A stretch of DNA of 24,271 nt from Coriobacteriaceae bacterium. GTDB lineage: Bacteria > Actinomycetota > Coriobacteriia > Coriobacteriales > UMGS124. The first letter of the stretch is position 1. Each line of letters opens with the position of its first letter. Position numbers and translations under genes: made by a program. Of the stretch, positions 16,342 through 24,008 are shown piece after piece. Under the pieces are notes generated by a model. It saw nothing but the letters and a program-made list of their open reading frames with translations. It was not told the origin of the DNA and ran no database searches. The stretch is taken from positions 19,731 to 44,001 of the forward strand of contig JAHZGC010000033.1 of assembly GCA_019421015.1 (NCBI GenBank). The letters are read 5' to 3'.

Positions 16342-19119
16342 CTACTCCGGGCTCTTGAGCGCCTCCACCATGTTGATGCGGTCGAGCATCCGGTTCGTGA
16401 TGAGGCTCACCGCAAAGGCGAACACAAAGGTGATGGCCGCAGCTATCACATAGGTCCATGGACTTACATAGGTGGCAAAGTTGATAGCCGGCAGCTTGAG
16501 CAGAAACTTGAAGCTGTAGCTCAGCAGATACCCCGCCGGCAGACCGAGCACCACCCCTACCAGGGTCAGCAGCAGGGTCTCCTTGTTCACATAGCGATGC
16601 ACCTCGCTGCGCCTGAAGCCCAGCACCTTGAGGGTGGCCAGCTCGCGCTCACGTTCGGCGATGTTGGTGGTCGAAAGCGTAAAGAGCACCACGAACGCCA
16701 GGCCGGCCGCCAGCACGATTACGATGTACACGATGCCGTCGATCAAGGCGAACGCCGAGGAGAAGTCGGCTTTGAGCTTGGCGACGGAGCTAACGGTGAG
16801 GTACCTGTCGTCCTCTCCCAGCTCGTCGGCAAAGGCGATCTGCTCCTCGTCGTCTCCCCCCAGCGCGACCAGCAGCGCGTTTTGCTCCAGAGCCCCAAAA
16901 GCCCCCTCATAGGCCTCCTGGCTCATATAGAGCGCATTGCCCAGATAGTTGGTCACAACCGCGGCCACCGGCAGCGACGCCTGGTCGAGCGCACCGTCGC
17001 GCACCTCCGCAGACTCCCCCACCTCGAGTCCCAACAGCCGTGCCGCGTTGTCGGTAATCACGACCCCTTCCGCCGGAAGTTCCACAAGCGAGCCGTCGTC
17101 GGCGTCGCTCAGCTCGATGTACCCTTCCAAGCTCGCGCCCTTGGGCACCACGAACAACTGCATCGAGGTCTTCTCGTCTCCGTTGGCCACGGTCGTGTTG
17201 TCCACAAACAGGGTCTCGAGCGACTCCACCCCGTCGCGCCCCTCCAGATCAGCACGCGCGTCGTCCAGGTCGTCGGGGGCGACCACCGCCATGAGCCCAT
17301 AGCCGTACACGTCGTCGTACTGGCGCTGCGCAAGGGAGTCCACGGTGTTCTTGATGGCAAAGCCGCACACCAGGAGCATCGTGCATCCTAGGATGCCAAA
17401 GACCGTCATCAAGAAGCGGGCCTTGTATCTAAAGATGTTGCGGGCAGTCACCTTGTTGAGAAACGTCATCTTTTTCCAGAGCGGCCCCATGTGCTCGAGC
17501 AGGATGCGCTTACCGGCCTTCGGAGCCTTGGGCCGCATCAAGGCCGCGGGGGTTTGCCGCAGGTCGCGGTTGCAGGCAATAACCGTCGCCCCCACGATGG
17601 CCACCACGAACAGCGCCACGCCACCAAAGGCGTAGGCCGCATCAAACGAGAAGGAGAACTCCGGCAGCACGTACATGGTGCGAAAGATCCCAAAGAGAAA
17701 CGCTGGGAGCGCAAAAAAGCCAAGCAGGTCACCCACGACGCTACCCACCAGCGATGCGGCCAGCATGTACACCGCATACTTGCCCATGATGCGCGCCTTG
17801 GAATAGCCCAGGGCCTTGTAGACGCCGATAAGCCCACGCTGCTCCTCGACCATGCGCATGCCGGTGGTCAGGCTCACCAGCACGGCCACGATCAAAAAGA
17901 TGACCGGCAGCACCGCCGCGATGGTCTCGATCGAGGAGGCGTCGCTGTCGATGCTCGCGTAGCCACCCAGGCTCATGCGGTCCTGGATATACCAGGTGGC
18001 GCTCAGAGACTCCGCATCCGAACGAGCCTCGTCGATCTCGGCCTGGGCGTCGGCGCGCGCCTGCTCGTAGGTAGACCGCTGCTCGTCGAGCTGGGCCTGG
18101 CTCGCCTGGAGCTCCGCCTCGCTGGCCGCAAGCGACTCGTAGCCGGCGTCGATCTGGGCCTGAGACTCGGCATCCAGGTAGTCGTAGTTTGCCGCCTGGG
18201 CGTCGAGACCGGCCCGGTTGTCGGCGACAGCCTGCAAGCCAGCGTCGATCTGGGCCTGGGCGTCCGCCATCTGCTGCTCGGCGTCGGCAAACGACCGGTC
18301 CGCCTCCGCCTGGGCATCGTCCACGGCAGCTAGGGCCTCGGAACGAACGGCATCGGCGCGGAGCTGCCTTTGGGTGTCCCCGATGCCCAGGACCTCGTCC
18401 TCCAGGGCTTCGATGCGCTCTTCATAGGCCCGTGCATAGCAATCCAAGCGATCGGTGTCGGCGGCCCGCAGGTATACCGCCGTGTACACATCGCCCGACG
18501 CCTCCGCGCGCGGCACATAGAACGTGTAGTCCGCTGAGGTCGAGCTCCTGAACGCCGTGGAGCCGTCGGGTTCGATAACGTTGGTCGGGTCTATCACGCT
18601 GCCCACGATGACATAGGGGCTTTCGGCAAACATCGGGTCGGCCGCATCCTCCCCCTGGTCCTGAGCCTCAAACATGACGGTGTCGCCCAGGGAACAGCCG
18701 CTGTCTTTGAGATACGCGCCGGTGACCGCGATCTCGTTGACCTCTTGGGGCAACCGCCCTTCGAGCACATAGGGCACGTTGATGCCCTGCTCCGAGAGCG
18801 CCTTGACGTCCACCGTGGCCTGGTGCCCTCCCACCTCCGTGTAGGAAGGCTGCTCGTAGGCCCCCTCGGCAGCCGCCACGCCCTGTAGCTCTCCCAACGC
18901 CTCGACGTCCTCGTCGGTCAGGCCCAAGGTGGAGAGAATCCCCACATCAAAGAGGCCCTGCTCGTCGAAGAACTTGTCCGCCGACCGGCGAAGGTCCAGA
19001 CAACCCACCGCCAGCCCCACGAACATCGTCACGCCCAGGGCGCAGATGATCATAATCGAGAAGAAGCGTTTCTTGCTCGACCCTATAGTCCGCAGGACGT
19101 CCTTGTCAAAGGCTTTCAT
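16342..19119 (-). CDS. FtsX/MacB-type ABC transporter permease with extracytoplasmic coiled coil
   Basis: 925 residues. The ATG at 19119 is preferred over an upstream ATG that lies within the ATPase gene; AGGACGG lies ten bases before it, and the ATPase stop is ten bases upstream. Membrane helix 1 is at about 19-38 (RFFSIMIICALGVTMFVGL). A large extracytoplasmic part follows, ending in an Ala/Gln/Glu/Asp-rich coiled coil at about 225-372 (AEADRSFADAEQQM, AQIDAGYESLAASEAELQAS). Two FtsX-like four-helix cores follow: one beginning at about 400 (VLPVIFLIVAVLVSL, then EEQRGLIGVYKALGYSKARIMGKY) and a C-terminal one (ERERELATLKVLGFRRSEVHRYV). Such permeases do not import solutes; they drive mechanotransmission, export of peptides or lipids, or wall-hydrolase control. 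The substrate cannot be read from the sequence. Confidence 0.92.
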   Translation of the reverse strand: MKAFDKDVLRTIGSSKKRFFSIMIICALGVTMFVGLAVGCLDLRRSADKFFDEQGLFDVGILSTLGLTDEDVEALGELQGVAAAEGAYEQPSYTEVGGHQATVDVKALSEQGINVPYVLEGRLPQEVNEIAVTGAYLKDSGCSLGDTVMFEAQDQGEDAADPMFAESPYVIVGSVIDPTNVIEPDGSTAFRSSTSADYTFYVPRAEASGDVYTAVYLRAADTDRLDCYARAYEERIEALEDEVLGIGDTQRQLRADAVRSEALAAVDDAQAEADRSFADAEQQMADAQAQIDAGLQAVADNRAGLDAQAANYDYLDAESQAQIDAGYESLAASEAELQASQAQLDEQRSTYEQARADAQAEIDEARSDAESLSATWYIQDRMSLGGYASIDSDASSIETIAAVLPVIFLIVAVLVSLTTGMRMVEEQRGLIGVYKALGYSKARIMGKYAVYMLAASLVGSVVGDLLGFFALPAFLFGIFRTMYVLPEFSFSFDAAYAFGGVALFVVAIVGATVIACNRDLRQTPAALMRPKAPKAGKRILLEHMGPLWKKMTFLNKVTARNIFRYKARFLMTVFGILGCTMLLVCGFAIKNTVDSLAQRQYDDVYGYGLMAVVAPDDLDDARADLEGRDGVESLETLFVDNTTVANGDEKTSMQLFVVPKGASLEGYIELSDADDGSLVELPAEGVVITDNAARLLGLEVGESAEVRDGALDQASLPVAAVVTNYLGNALYMSQEAYEGAFGALEQNALLVALGGDDEEQIAFADELGEDDRYLTVSSVAKLKADFSSAFALIDGIVYIVIVLAAGLAFVVLFTLSTTNIAERERELATLKVLGFRRSEVHRYVNKETLLLTLVGVVLGLPAGYLLSYSFKFLLKLPAINFATYVSPWTYVIAAAITFVFAFAVSLITNRMLDRINMVEALKSPE

Positions 19120-19129
19120 GGGCACCGTC

Positions 19130-19969
19130 CTACCACTCGATCTGCTCCACAGGCACGGGCGCATCGTTTACGACCGTCTCGACCACCCGACCGCTCGCAA
19201 AACGAATCAGGCGATCCGCCATGGGCGCCAAGGCCGAGTTGTGGGTCACAATGACAACGGTGATGCCCTCTTGGCGGCAGAGGTCCTGCAAGAGCTTGAG
19301 AATCTGCTTGCCCGTCTTGTAGTCCAAGGCTCCCGTGGGCTCGTCGCACAAAAGCAGGCGCGGGTTCTTGGCCACCGCGCGCGCAATAGACACACGCTGC
19401 TGCTCGCCGCCCGAAAGCTGCGCCGGGAAGTTGGCCATGCGATCGGACAGTCCCACCTTGGCCAGGGTCTCGGCCGGGTCAAAGGCGTTCTTGCAAACCT
19501 GGGTGGCCAGCTCCACGTTCTCAAGAGCCGTGAGGTTGGGCACCAGGTTGTAAAACTGGAAGACAAAACCCACCGTTGATCGACGGTATTCAACCAGTTG
19601 GGAGTCGGTGGCGTCGGTTATATCCTGCCCATCTACCTCGACGCGCCCCCGGGTGGCACGGTCCATGCCGCCCAAGATGTTGAGCGCCGTGGTCTTGCCC
19701 GCACCCGAGGCACCCAAGATGATGGCGAGCTCCCCTTGGCGCACCTCAAAGGTGGCGCCGTCCAGGGCGTTGATGGCCGTCTCGCCTACGCCATAGGTAC
19801 GCACCACCTGCGAGAACCCGATAGCGACAGGCCGATCCTCAAAGTCGCGCCCCGTAAGGCCGCACCCTGGTTCCGCAGGAACATCCCCAATCTCTTCCTC
19901 GGCCTGCAAGGGCTTCTCCCCCGCGACCGCCGATGCAAAATGCCGTCCCACGGGTCTCATATCGCTCAT
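19130..19969 (-). CDS. ABC transporter ATPase of the MacB/LolD family
   Basis: 279 residues. Walker A GASGAGKT at 86-93, Q loop FVFQFYN, signature LSGGEQQ at 185-191, Walker B LLLCDEPTGALD near 205-216, and H-loop VTHNSA. All catalytic residues are canonical. About 50 residues precede the ABC fold, longer than usual for this family; an internal Met (residue 4) has no better ribosome binding site, so the first ATG (GGGGG upstream) is kept, with some doubt. It is the first gene of a two-gene operon with the coiled-coil permease; the two stop and start positions are ten bases apart. Confidence 0.92.
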   Translation of the reverse strand: MSDMRPVGRHFASAVAGEKPLQAEEEIGDVPAEPGCGLTGRDFEDRPVAIGFSQVVRTYGVGETAINALDGATFEVRQGELAIILGASGAGKTTALNILGGMDRATRGRVEVDGQDITDATDSQLVEYRRSTVGFVFQFYNLVPNLTALENVELATQVCKNAFDPAETLAKVGLSDRMANFPAQLSGGEQQRVSIARAVAKNPRLLLCDEPTGALDYKTGKQILKLLQDLCRQEGITVVIVTHNSALAPMADRLIRFASGRVVETVVNDAPVPVEQIEW

Positions 19970-20021
19970 CGTGCCCCCGTTCGCTCGCCGCAGCCACGTT
20001 TGAATTCCGCTCGTTCTTCTT

Positions 20022-20054
20022 AGTATAGAGATGTACCCGACGCCAATCGCGTCG
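20022..20054 (-). promoter_or_regulatory. Candidate promoter and dyad operator for the ABC transporter operon
   Basis: On the minus strand TATACT (20022-20027) is a good -10 element 53 bases before the ATPase start. At the expected -35 position lies a perfect dyad CGACGC-CAATC-GCGTCG (20038-20054), the right size and place for a repressor site; no consensus -35 is seen. A second inverted repeat, ATACGG/CCGTAT (20086-20091 and 20106-20111), lies further upstream. Confidence 0.4.
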
Positions 20055-20140
20055 CACGCCCTTGCGGCAGAATTCGTAACAAAGAATACGGCCCGGAGGG
20101 GTAGCCCGTATCGTGATGGCGTTTTGATGGCACGTGTACC

Positions 20141-20179
20141 TTAAAAACAAAGGCCGCCGGGTCAAACACCCCCGACGAC
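20141..20179 (-). terminator. Intrinsic terminator after tRNA-Arg
   Basis: Minus-strand stem GTCGTCGGG/CCCGGCGGC (20171-20179 with 20153-20161, two G-U pairs, nine-base loop) followed by CTTTGTTTTT (20142-20151). It starts 13 bases after the tRNA CCA end. Confidence 0.85.
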
Positions 20180-20191
20180 CTGCGGTTTTAA

Positions 20192-20267
20192 TGGTGCCCC
20201 CGGGCCGATTCGAACGGCCGACACCCGCTTTAGGAGAGCGGTGCTCTATCCCCTGAGCTACGAAGGC
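20192..20267 (-). tRNA. tRNA-Arg (anticodon CCT)
   Basis: 76 bases with encoded CCA. Acceptor GCCTTCG pairs with CGGGGGC; D stem GCTC/GAGC; anticodon stem CCGCT/AGCGG around loop CTCCTAA, giving anticodon CCT that reads AGG; T stem GGCCG/CGGCC around TTCGAAT; discriminator A. It has its own -10 element and terminator, so it is a single-gene unit. Confidence 0.96.
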
Positions 20268-20281
20268 ATATGCAGTTGTTT

Positions 20282-20287
20282 AGTATA
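20282..20287 (-). promoter_or_regulatory. -10 element of the tRNA-Arg gene
   Basis: TATACT on the minus strand, 14 bases before the mature tRNA 5' end. The bases 17 upstream do not resemble a -35 consensus, so the -10 is the only supported part. Confidence 0.5.
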
Positions 20288-20555
20288 ACCTCTTTTTAGG
20301 CCCTTGCCATCGCAAAAGACCAGCAACCTTGCCAGCCTAAGCGAATCGCCACAGCCCGCAGGCCGGCACGCCCTCCTCGGCCCCCTCCCGTCACGACCCC
20401 TCCGCAATCACCGTACTCGAGAGCTGCGACTTCCTATCTTATCGACGTCACGTATCTGCAGGCCCATTGTATCCGCCGTTTTTGCCGTTCAATCCCTTAT
20501 GGCCCAGCATGACAGGAACGAAAGCCCCCCGTTCGTCCACCGTCACGTCGCCCCT

Positions 20556-20609
20556 CAACAAACAACCCCAAGGCTCCTCCCGCACAACCTGAGAGAAGAA
20601 GCCTCGGGG
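20556..20609 (-). terminator. Terminator of the ECF transporter operon
   Basis: Minus-strand arms CCCCGAGGCT (20600-20609) and AGCCTTGGGG (20566-20575) pair with one mismatch; the loop is 24 bases, and TTGTTTGTTG follows. It starts 21 bases after the ecfT stop. Confidence 0.75.
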
Positions 20610-20630
20610 TCCTCCGCGTGTCTCGCACGG

Positions 20631-21401
20631 CTATCGCATAAATGTCAGCACAACCGCCACGGCCACCATCGCAACGCACAAAACGAGCGCTGCATAGTCG
20701 CGAGCCGCAAAGGGATACTGCTTGAACGCCGAGCTGCTGTTACGCAGATAAAACCCGCGCACTTCCGCAGCAATGGCAGCGCTGTTCGCCTTGCGCACCG
20801 AACTCACCAGCAGCGGAATGCACAGCGGAACCATCAGCCGCACCTTTTTGACAAGGCTGCCCGAGTCGAACTCTACACCGCGCGCAGTCTGAGCCTCCAT
20901 AATCCCCTTCATGTCGTTCATAAACACAGGGATAAAGCGAACTGTGGAGGTAAAGGTGAACGCGTATTTATAAGGAACATGTAGCGTTTTTACCAAAGCA
21001 TTAGAAAGATCGGTAAGCTTGGTGACGTACAGCACCAGAAACAGCGGAACTGCCGCAGCAATCAGGCGCAAGATCGTGGTCAAGGCCGCCAGCAGGCTTC
21101 CCGTTCCGATGTAACCCCACGGCAACCTGACAAGCTCGGTTCCCTCGGGAGTGGTGAGCACCTGAATCACCGCAAGGATCAAAGAAAAAAAGAACACTGC
21201 TTTGGCCAGCCCCAACGCCTGCCGTGTCAATCCGCATGACTTGGCCAATACAAAATCAAGCACAAGCACAAGCACGATAAACACCAAATTGTTCGTCACA
21301 AAGCAAGCAATGGAGAGAAACAGCGCGCAGAACAGCTTTGCCACGGGGTTCATGCGATGCAGGAGGCTATCGCCCGGCACGTATTCCAAAAAGTGTCCCA
21401 T
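20631..21401 (-). CDS. ecfT: ECF transporter transmembrane component EcfT (CbiQ family)
   Basis: 256 residues with about five to six membrane helices, for example at 22-55, 63-81, 102-127 and 236-254. The cytoplasmic coupling helices carry the family ARG motif at 173-175 (EAQTARGVEF) and a second copy altered to VRG at 214-216 (AAEVRGFYLR). These contact the two ATPases. EcfT is the scaffold between the ATPases and the substrate-binding S component. The start overlaps the preceding ATPase stop by one base (TAATG), so translation is coupled. Last gene of the operon, followed by a terminator. Confidence 0.93.
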   Translation of the reverse strand: MGHFLEYVPGDSLLHRMNPVAKLFCALFLSIACFVTNNLVFIVLVLVLDFVLAKSCGLTRQALGLAKAVFFFSLILAVIQVLTTPEGTELVRLPWGYIGTGSLLAALTTILRLIAAAVPLFLVLYVTKLTDLSNALVKTLHVPYKYAFTFTSTVRFIPVFMNDMKGIMEAQTARGVEFDSGSLVKKVRLMVPLCIPLLVSSVRKANSAAIAAEVRGFYLRNSSSAFKQYPFAARDYAALVLCVAMVAVAVVLTFMR

Positions 21402-22240
21402 TACAGCTCACCACCCTCGGAGCGCACCAATTCGATGGCACTCGCCATTTCTTCCAAGGTATTCGCCGTGGCAATAGGAGTCTGCGCCAGCGATGGGTAG
21501 CGTCGCACCAACTCCATTGAGATGCCTACAATCTGAGGGGGCACCAGCGAGGCGCGCCGTACCGTTTCCGGACGTCGCAACACCTCAAAAGTCGGCCCGT
21601 CATCAATAACGCGACCGTCGTTCATCACGATTACACGCCGCGCATAGTCCCCCACGACCTCCATGTCATGGCAGACCATTACAACCGTCGTCCCCTGTTC
21701 ATGCAAACGTGAGACGATATCCATGACCTTTGAGCACTCGCGGTAATCAAGACCAGTCGTAGGCTCGTCCAGCACGACCACCGACGGTTCCACCACAACA
21801 ATGGATGCCAACGCAAGCAGCTGCCTCGTTCCCCGGTTCAAAAGAAACGGGTCCGCCTCTGGATCAAACCCAAGCTCGGCGATAATGGCATCTACGCGAG
21901 CTTCGACATAAGGGCCCTTCTCCCCTAGCGCCTTAAAGAAAACGAGCAGCTCCTCACGCACCGTGTTGTTGCAAATCTGCCGGTCTGGGTTCTGAAACAA
22001 GAACCCAACGCTGCTAGCGAGTTGACTCGTCTTGAGATCACGCGTTGAGACCCCATCAATCAAGACATCGCCCCGCGTAGGCTTGAGCAGTCCGTTCATC
22101 AAGCGCATCGTTGTAGACTTGCCCGCACCATTGGTACCCACAAACGACACGAACTCGCCGTCGCCAATGGTAAAGTCCACCCCTTTAAGCACTGCACGCT
22201 CTCCGTCATAAGATGCATGCACATCACGAAACTCGATCAT
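21401..22240 (-). CDS. ecfA: ECF transporter ATPase with degenerate signature motif
   Basis: 279 residues from the ATG at 22240, which overlaps the preceding ATPase stop (ATGA); a longer frame with an upstream ATG would run into that gene. Walker A GTNGAGKST (35-43), Q loop FLFQNPDRQ (Q83), Walker B VVVLDEPTTGLD (D158, E159) and H-loop VCHDME (H191) are intact. The signature motif is LNRGTRQ (134-140) where EcfA proteins have LSGG[EQ] or LSKGERQ; the serine that contacts the nucleotide is Asn. It forms a heterodimer with the ATPase encoded just upstream and couples ATP hydrolysis to EcfT. Confidence 0.93.
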   Translation of the reverse strand: MIEFRDVHASYDGERAVLKGVDFTIGDGEFVSFVGTNGAGKSTTMRLMNGLLKPTRGDVLIDGVSTRDLKTSQLASSVGFLFQNPDRQICNNTVREELLVFFKALGEKGPYVEARVDAIIAELGFDPEADPFLLNRGTRQLLALASIVVVEPSVVVLDEPTTGLDYRECSKVMDIVSRLHEQGTTVVMVCHDMEVVGDYARRVIVMNDGRVIDDGPTFEVLRRPETVRRASLVPPQIVGISMELVRRYPSLAQTPIATANTLEEMASAIELVRSEGGEL

Positions 22241-23076
22241 GCCAGCACCTCGCCCACCATATCGCATGCCTCCTCAACATTACGGCAGGCGGGACCGTAG
22301 TACAGCCCCGCAGAGCGCAAACGATTCGCCAACGAGGTCGAACGCGGGCAAGCCACACCGATCTCGAGCAGTTCGTCGCTGTGGGCCAGCACCTCGGAGG
22401 GCGACCCCACAAACCTTAGACGCCCGTCATCGACGATGACCAGCATGTCCGCAAAATCAGAGAGCAGGGCGATCTTTTGCTCGACCACGATAACCGTGGT
22501 CCCATGGCTTTGAGCATAGTGCCGTAGCAGGTCAAAGACGGCCACCGAGCTTGCCGGATCCAGCTCCGCCGTAGGCTCGTCAAGCACCAGGATGCGCGGC
22601 CGCAACGCCACGATGGCCGCAATCGCAACCTTCTGTTTTTGCCCTCCCGAAAGGGAGTCGATGGCACAGTCTTTGAGGTCCAAGATCCCCATGGCCTCGA
22701 GCGCCTCGTCAACGCGCCCAGGAATCTCGTCATGGGGAATCCCAAAGTTCTCAAGACCATAGAGCAGCTCGTCGTCGACCACCGATGAAACCATCTGGCT
22801 GTCGATGTCCTGACACACGCTGCCCACCACGCGCGCATCATCGGGCACCCTCCCCTCGAACGTGCCGAGGCCGTCGATCAGGACCGACCCAATGAACTCC
22901 CCCGGATAGCAATGAGGGATGATTCCGTTCAACGCATATGTAAGCGTCGACTTGCCCGAACCAGCCGCTCCCGTAATGCCCACAAACGTCCCGTCGGGAA
23001 TCGTGAGGTTGACATCCCGTACCGTAGGCTCTTTGCTCTCACGGTATGTAAAACTGAAGTCCCGAATCTCAATCAT
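22237..23076 (-). CDS. ecfA: ECF transporter ATPase with canonical signature but altered H-loop
   Basis: 279 residues, the same length as its partner. The ATG at 23076 has GAGG upstream and begins the fold directly (MIEIRDFSFTYR). Walker A GAAGSGKST (36-44), signature LSGGQKQ (142-148) and Walker B ILVLDEPTAELD (D166, E167) are canonical. At the H-loop the family sequence VEH is VEQ (Q200), so the switch histidine is missing. First gene of the ATPase-ATPase-EcfT block; two hairpins separate it from the S component gene. Confidence 0.93.
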   Translation of the reverse strand: MIEIRDFSFTYRESKEPTVRDVNLTIPDGTFVGITGAAGSGKSTLTYALNGIIPHCYPGEFIGSVLIDGLGTFEGRVPDDARVVGSVCQDIDSQMVSSVVDDELLYGLENFGIPHDEIPGRVDEALEAMGILDLKDCAIDSLSGGQKQKVAIAAIVALRPRILVLDEPTAELDPASSVAVFDLLRHYAQSHGTTVIVVEQKIALLSDFADMLVIVDDGRLRFVGSPSEVLAHSDELLEIGVACPRSTSLANRLRSAGLYYGPACRNVEEACDMVGEVLA

Positions 23077-23133
23077 GGCAATCCTCGTGTCACGGCAAGC
23101 CTCCACCGACTTGCCCAACCCACAATTCAGGGA

Positions 23134-23156
23134 AAACACTCCGTTATACAACGGAG
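23134..23156 (-). terminator. Second hairpin before the ECF ATPase gene
   Basis: Minus strand CTCCGTT (23150-23156) pairs with AACGGAG (23139-23145) around a four-base loop, followed by TGTTTTCCC. A terminator-like element shortly downstream of the stronger one at 23186-23220. Confidence 0.5.
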
Positions 23157-23185
23157 GCACCACGCAACCCAGCGGGTCGCCACAT

Positions 23186-23220
23186 AAGAAAACAGGTACC
23201 GGACCCACGTCCGGCACCTG
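23186..23220 (-). terminator. Strong intrinsic terminator after the S component gene
   Basis: Minus strand CAGGTGCCGGAC (23209-23220) pairs with GTCCGGTACCTG (23193-23204), twelve pairs with one G-U, loop GTGG, followed by TTTTCTT. It begins 20 bases after the S component stop and should reduce transcription into the ATPase genes. Confidence 0.85.
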
Positions 23221-23239
23221 CCCATTGCGACGATACCCT

Positions 23240-23830
23240 TTAACGCTTGAGGACCTTGCGCAGCGGCACCGTAAGGATCTGAACCAAGATGCAGTTGAAC
23301 AGGGCGGTACCAAAGACCATGGGGACGTACATGGCGATTACGGGAAGCAGTTCCAAGCCGTTGATGCACACACCGACGATAATGGCAAAGGTATAGCCCG
23401 AAACAACGGTCGAGAGGAACGTGGTAACCAATGGGTTGATATCGATCTTACCGCCGATCTTCAATGGGACGCGAATCAAAAGGCCGCAAGCCAAAGCACC
23501 GAGGGTCTCAGAAGCGATGTTGACCCATGGAGTTGCGTTGAGCATAGGGATCTGGCAAACGAGACCGGCAATCAAACCGATGATGACTGACTGGCCGAGG
23601 TTCGGCCTCGTCAGGATGATGGCAAGGCAATACATGGCAATGATGAAGTTGGGCTTCATGCCGGCGAACGTCAAAACACTGCCTAGGGTAAGCTTGAGCA
23701 CTGCACCGGCGGCAAGTAAGATCGCCACCAAAATGAGCGAGCTGATGTCAAGGGAGCCAGTAGATCGATTGGCGTCAGTCTTGATGACACGAGCGCCGGA
23801 CGGAGTGGTGCTGGGGGTATTCCCGCTCAT
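23240..23830 (-). CDS. trpP: ECF transporter S component, TrpP-like (predicted tryptophan)
   Basis: 196 residues; the ATG at 23830 follows AGGAAAGG, and an upstream in-frame ATG at 23929 lies in the leader and has no ribosome binding site. After a polar N-terminus (about 1-27) come five to six membrane helices (about 29-50, 60-72, 80-95, 105-118, 132-155, 160-190). The motif FAGMKPNF (55-62) followed by AIILTRPNLGQSVIIGLIAG resembles the TrpP tryptophan transporter family of Firmicutes. The S component binds the substrate and docks on EcfT. The tryptophan attenuator in its leader independently supports tryptophan, or a related indole compound, as substrate. It lies in the same direction as the ATPase and EcfT genes 163 bases downstream, suggesting a dedicated ECF system. 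Confidence 0.85.
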   Translation of the reverse strand: MSGNTPSTTPSGARVIKTDANRSTGSLDISSLILVAILLAAGAVLKLTLGSVLTFAGMKPNFIIAMYCLAIILTRPNLGQSVIIGLIAGLVCQIPMLNATPWVNIASETLGALACGLLIRVPLKIGGKIDINPLVTTFLSTVVSGYTFAIIVGVCINGLELLPVIAMYVPMVFGTALFNCILVQILTVPLRKVLKR

Positions 23831-23937
23831 GGCAGTGCCTTTCCTATTCGGCCGCGGCTGCCCTCCTGTAGGGTGCCTCACGGCTTTCGTACATGCAATG
23901 CAAATCGAGCAAAAGTTTATAAGGCGCATTCTGTCAC

Positions 23938-23968
23938 AAAAAAAGCCCCCGGCCGATGCCAGGAGCTT
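23938..23968 (-). terminator. Attenuator terminator (3:4 hairpin) upstream of the S component
   Basis: Minus strand AGCTCCTGGC (23958-23967) pairs with GCCGGGGGCT (23944-23953), ten pairs with two G-U, loop ATCG, directly followed by TTTTTTT (23938-23944 region). It lies between the Trp-rich leader peptide and the S component gene, 108 bases before that gene's start. Confidence 0.92.
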
Positions 23969-24008
23969 CCCCTGCGCTGCTTATAAACGCGCAAGCTCAC
24001 CATCGGCC
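23951..24008 (-). promoter_or_regulatory. Antiterminator pairing (2:3) of the tryptophan attenuator
   Basis: Segment 2, GGCCGATG-GT-GAGCTT (24008 down to 23993), can pair with segment 3, AAGCTC-CTGG-CATCGGCC (23968 down to 23951): eight plus six Watson-Crick pairs around a small internal loop. Segment 3 is also the left arm and loop of the terminator, so the two structures exclude each other. Segment 2 overlaps the last codons and the stop of the leader peptide (TGA at 23997-23999), so a ribosome finishing the peptide hides it, whereas one stalled at the Trp codons (24027-24035) leaves it free. Five bases, CCAAC upstream of the Trp codons and GTTGG at the start of segment 2, allow a weaker 1:2 hairpin. 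Confidence 0.9.

Noticed and set aside
5486..16453. Many long frames opposite to or out of phase with the GC-rich genes
   Set aside because: They are shadows caused by high third-position GC, with Arg/Pro/His-rich translations and no domains.
19120..19164. Upstream ATG for the ABC permease
   Set aside because: It lies inside the ATPase gene and lacks a ribosome binding site; the ATG at 19119 fits spacing and the typical start of the family.
20180..20290. Integration site of a mobile element at tRNA-Arg
   Set aside because: No integrase, no direct repeat of the tRNA 3' end is visible within the window.
23077..23313. 79 extra residues for the ECF ATPase, through the S-gene terminator
   Set aside because: The added sequence crosses two hairpins and the end of the S gene and does not resemble an ABC protein; the start at 23076 begins the fold.
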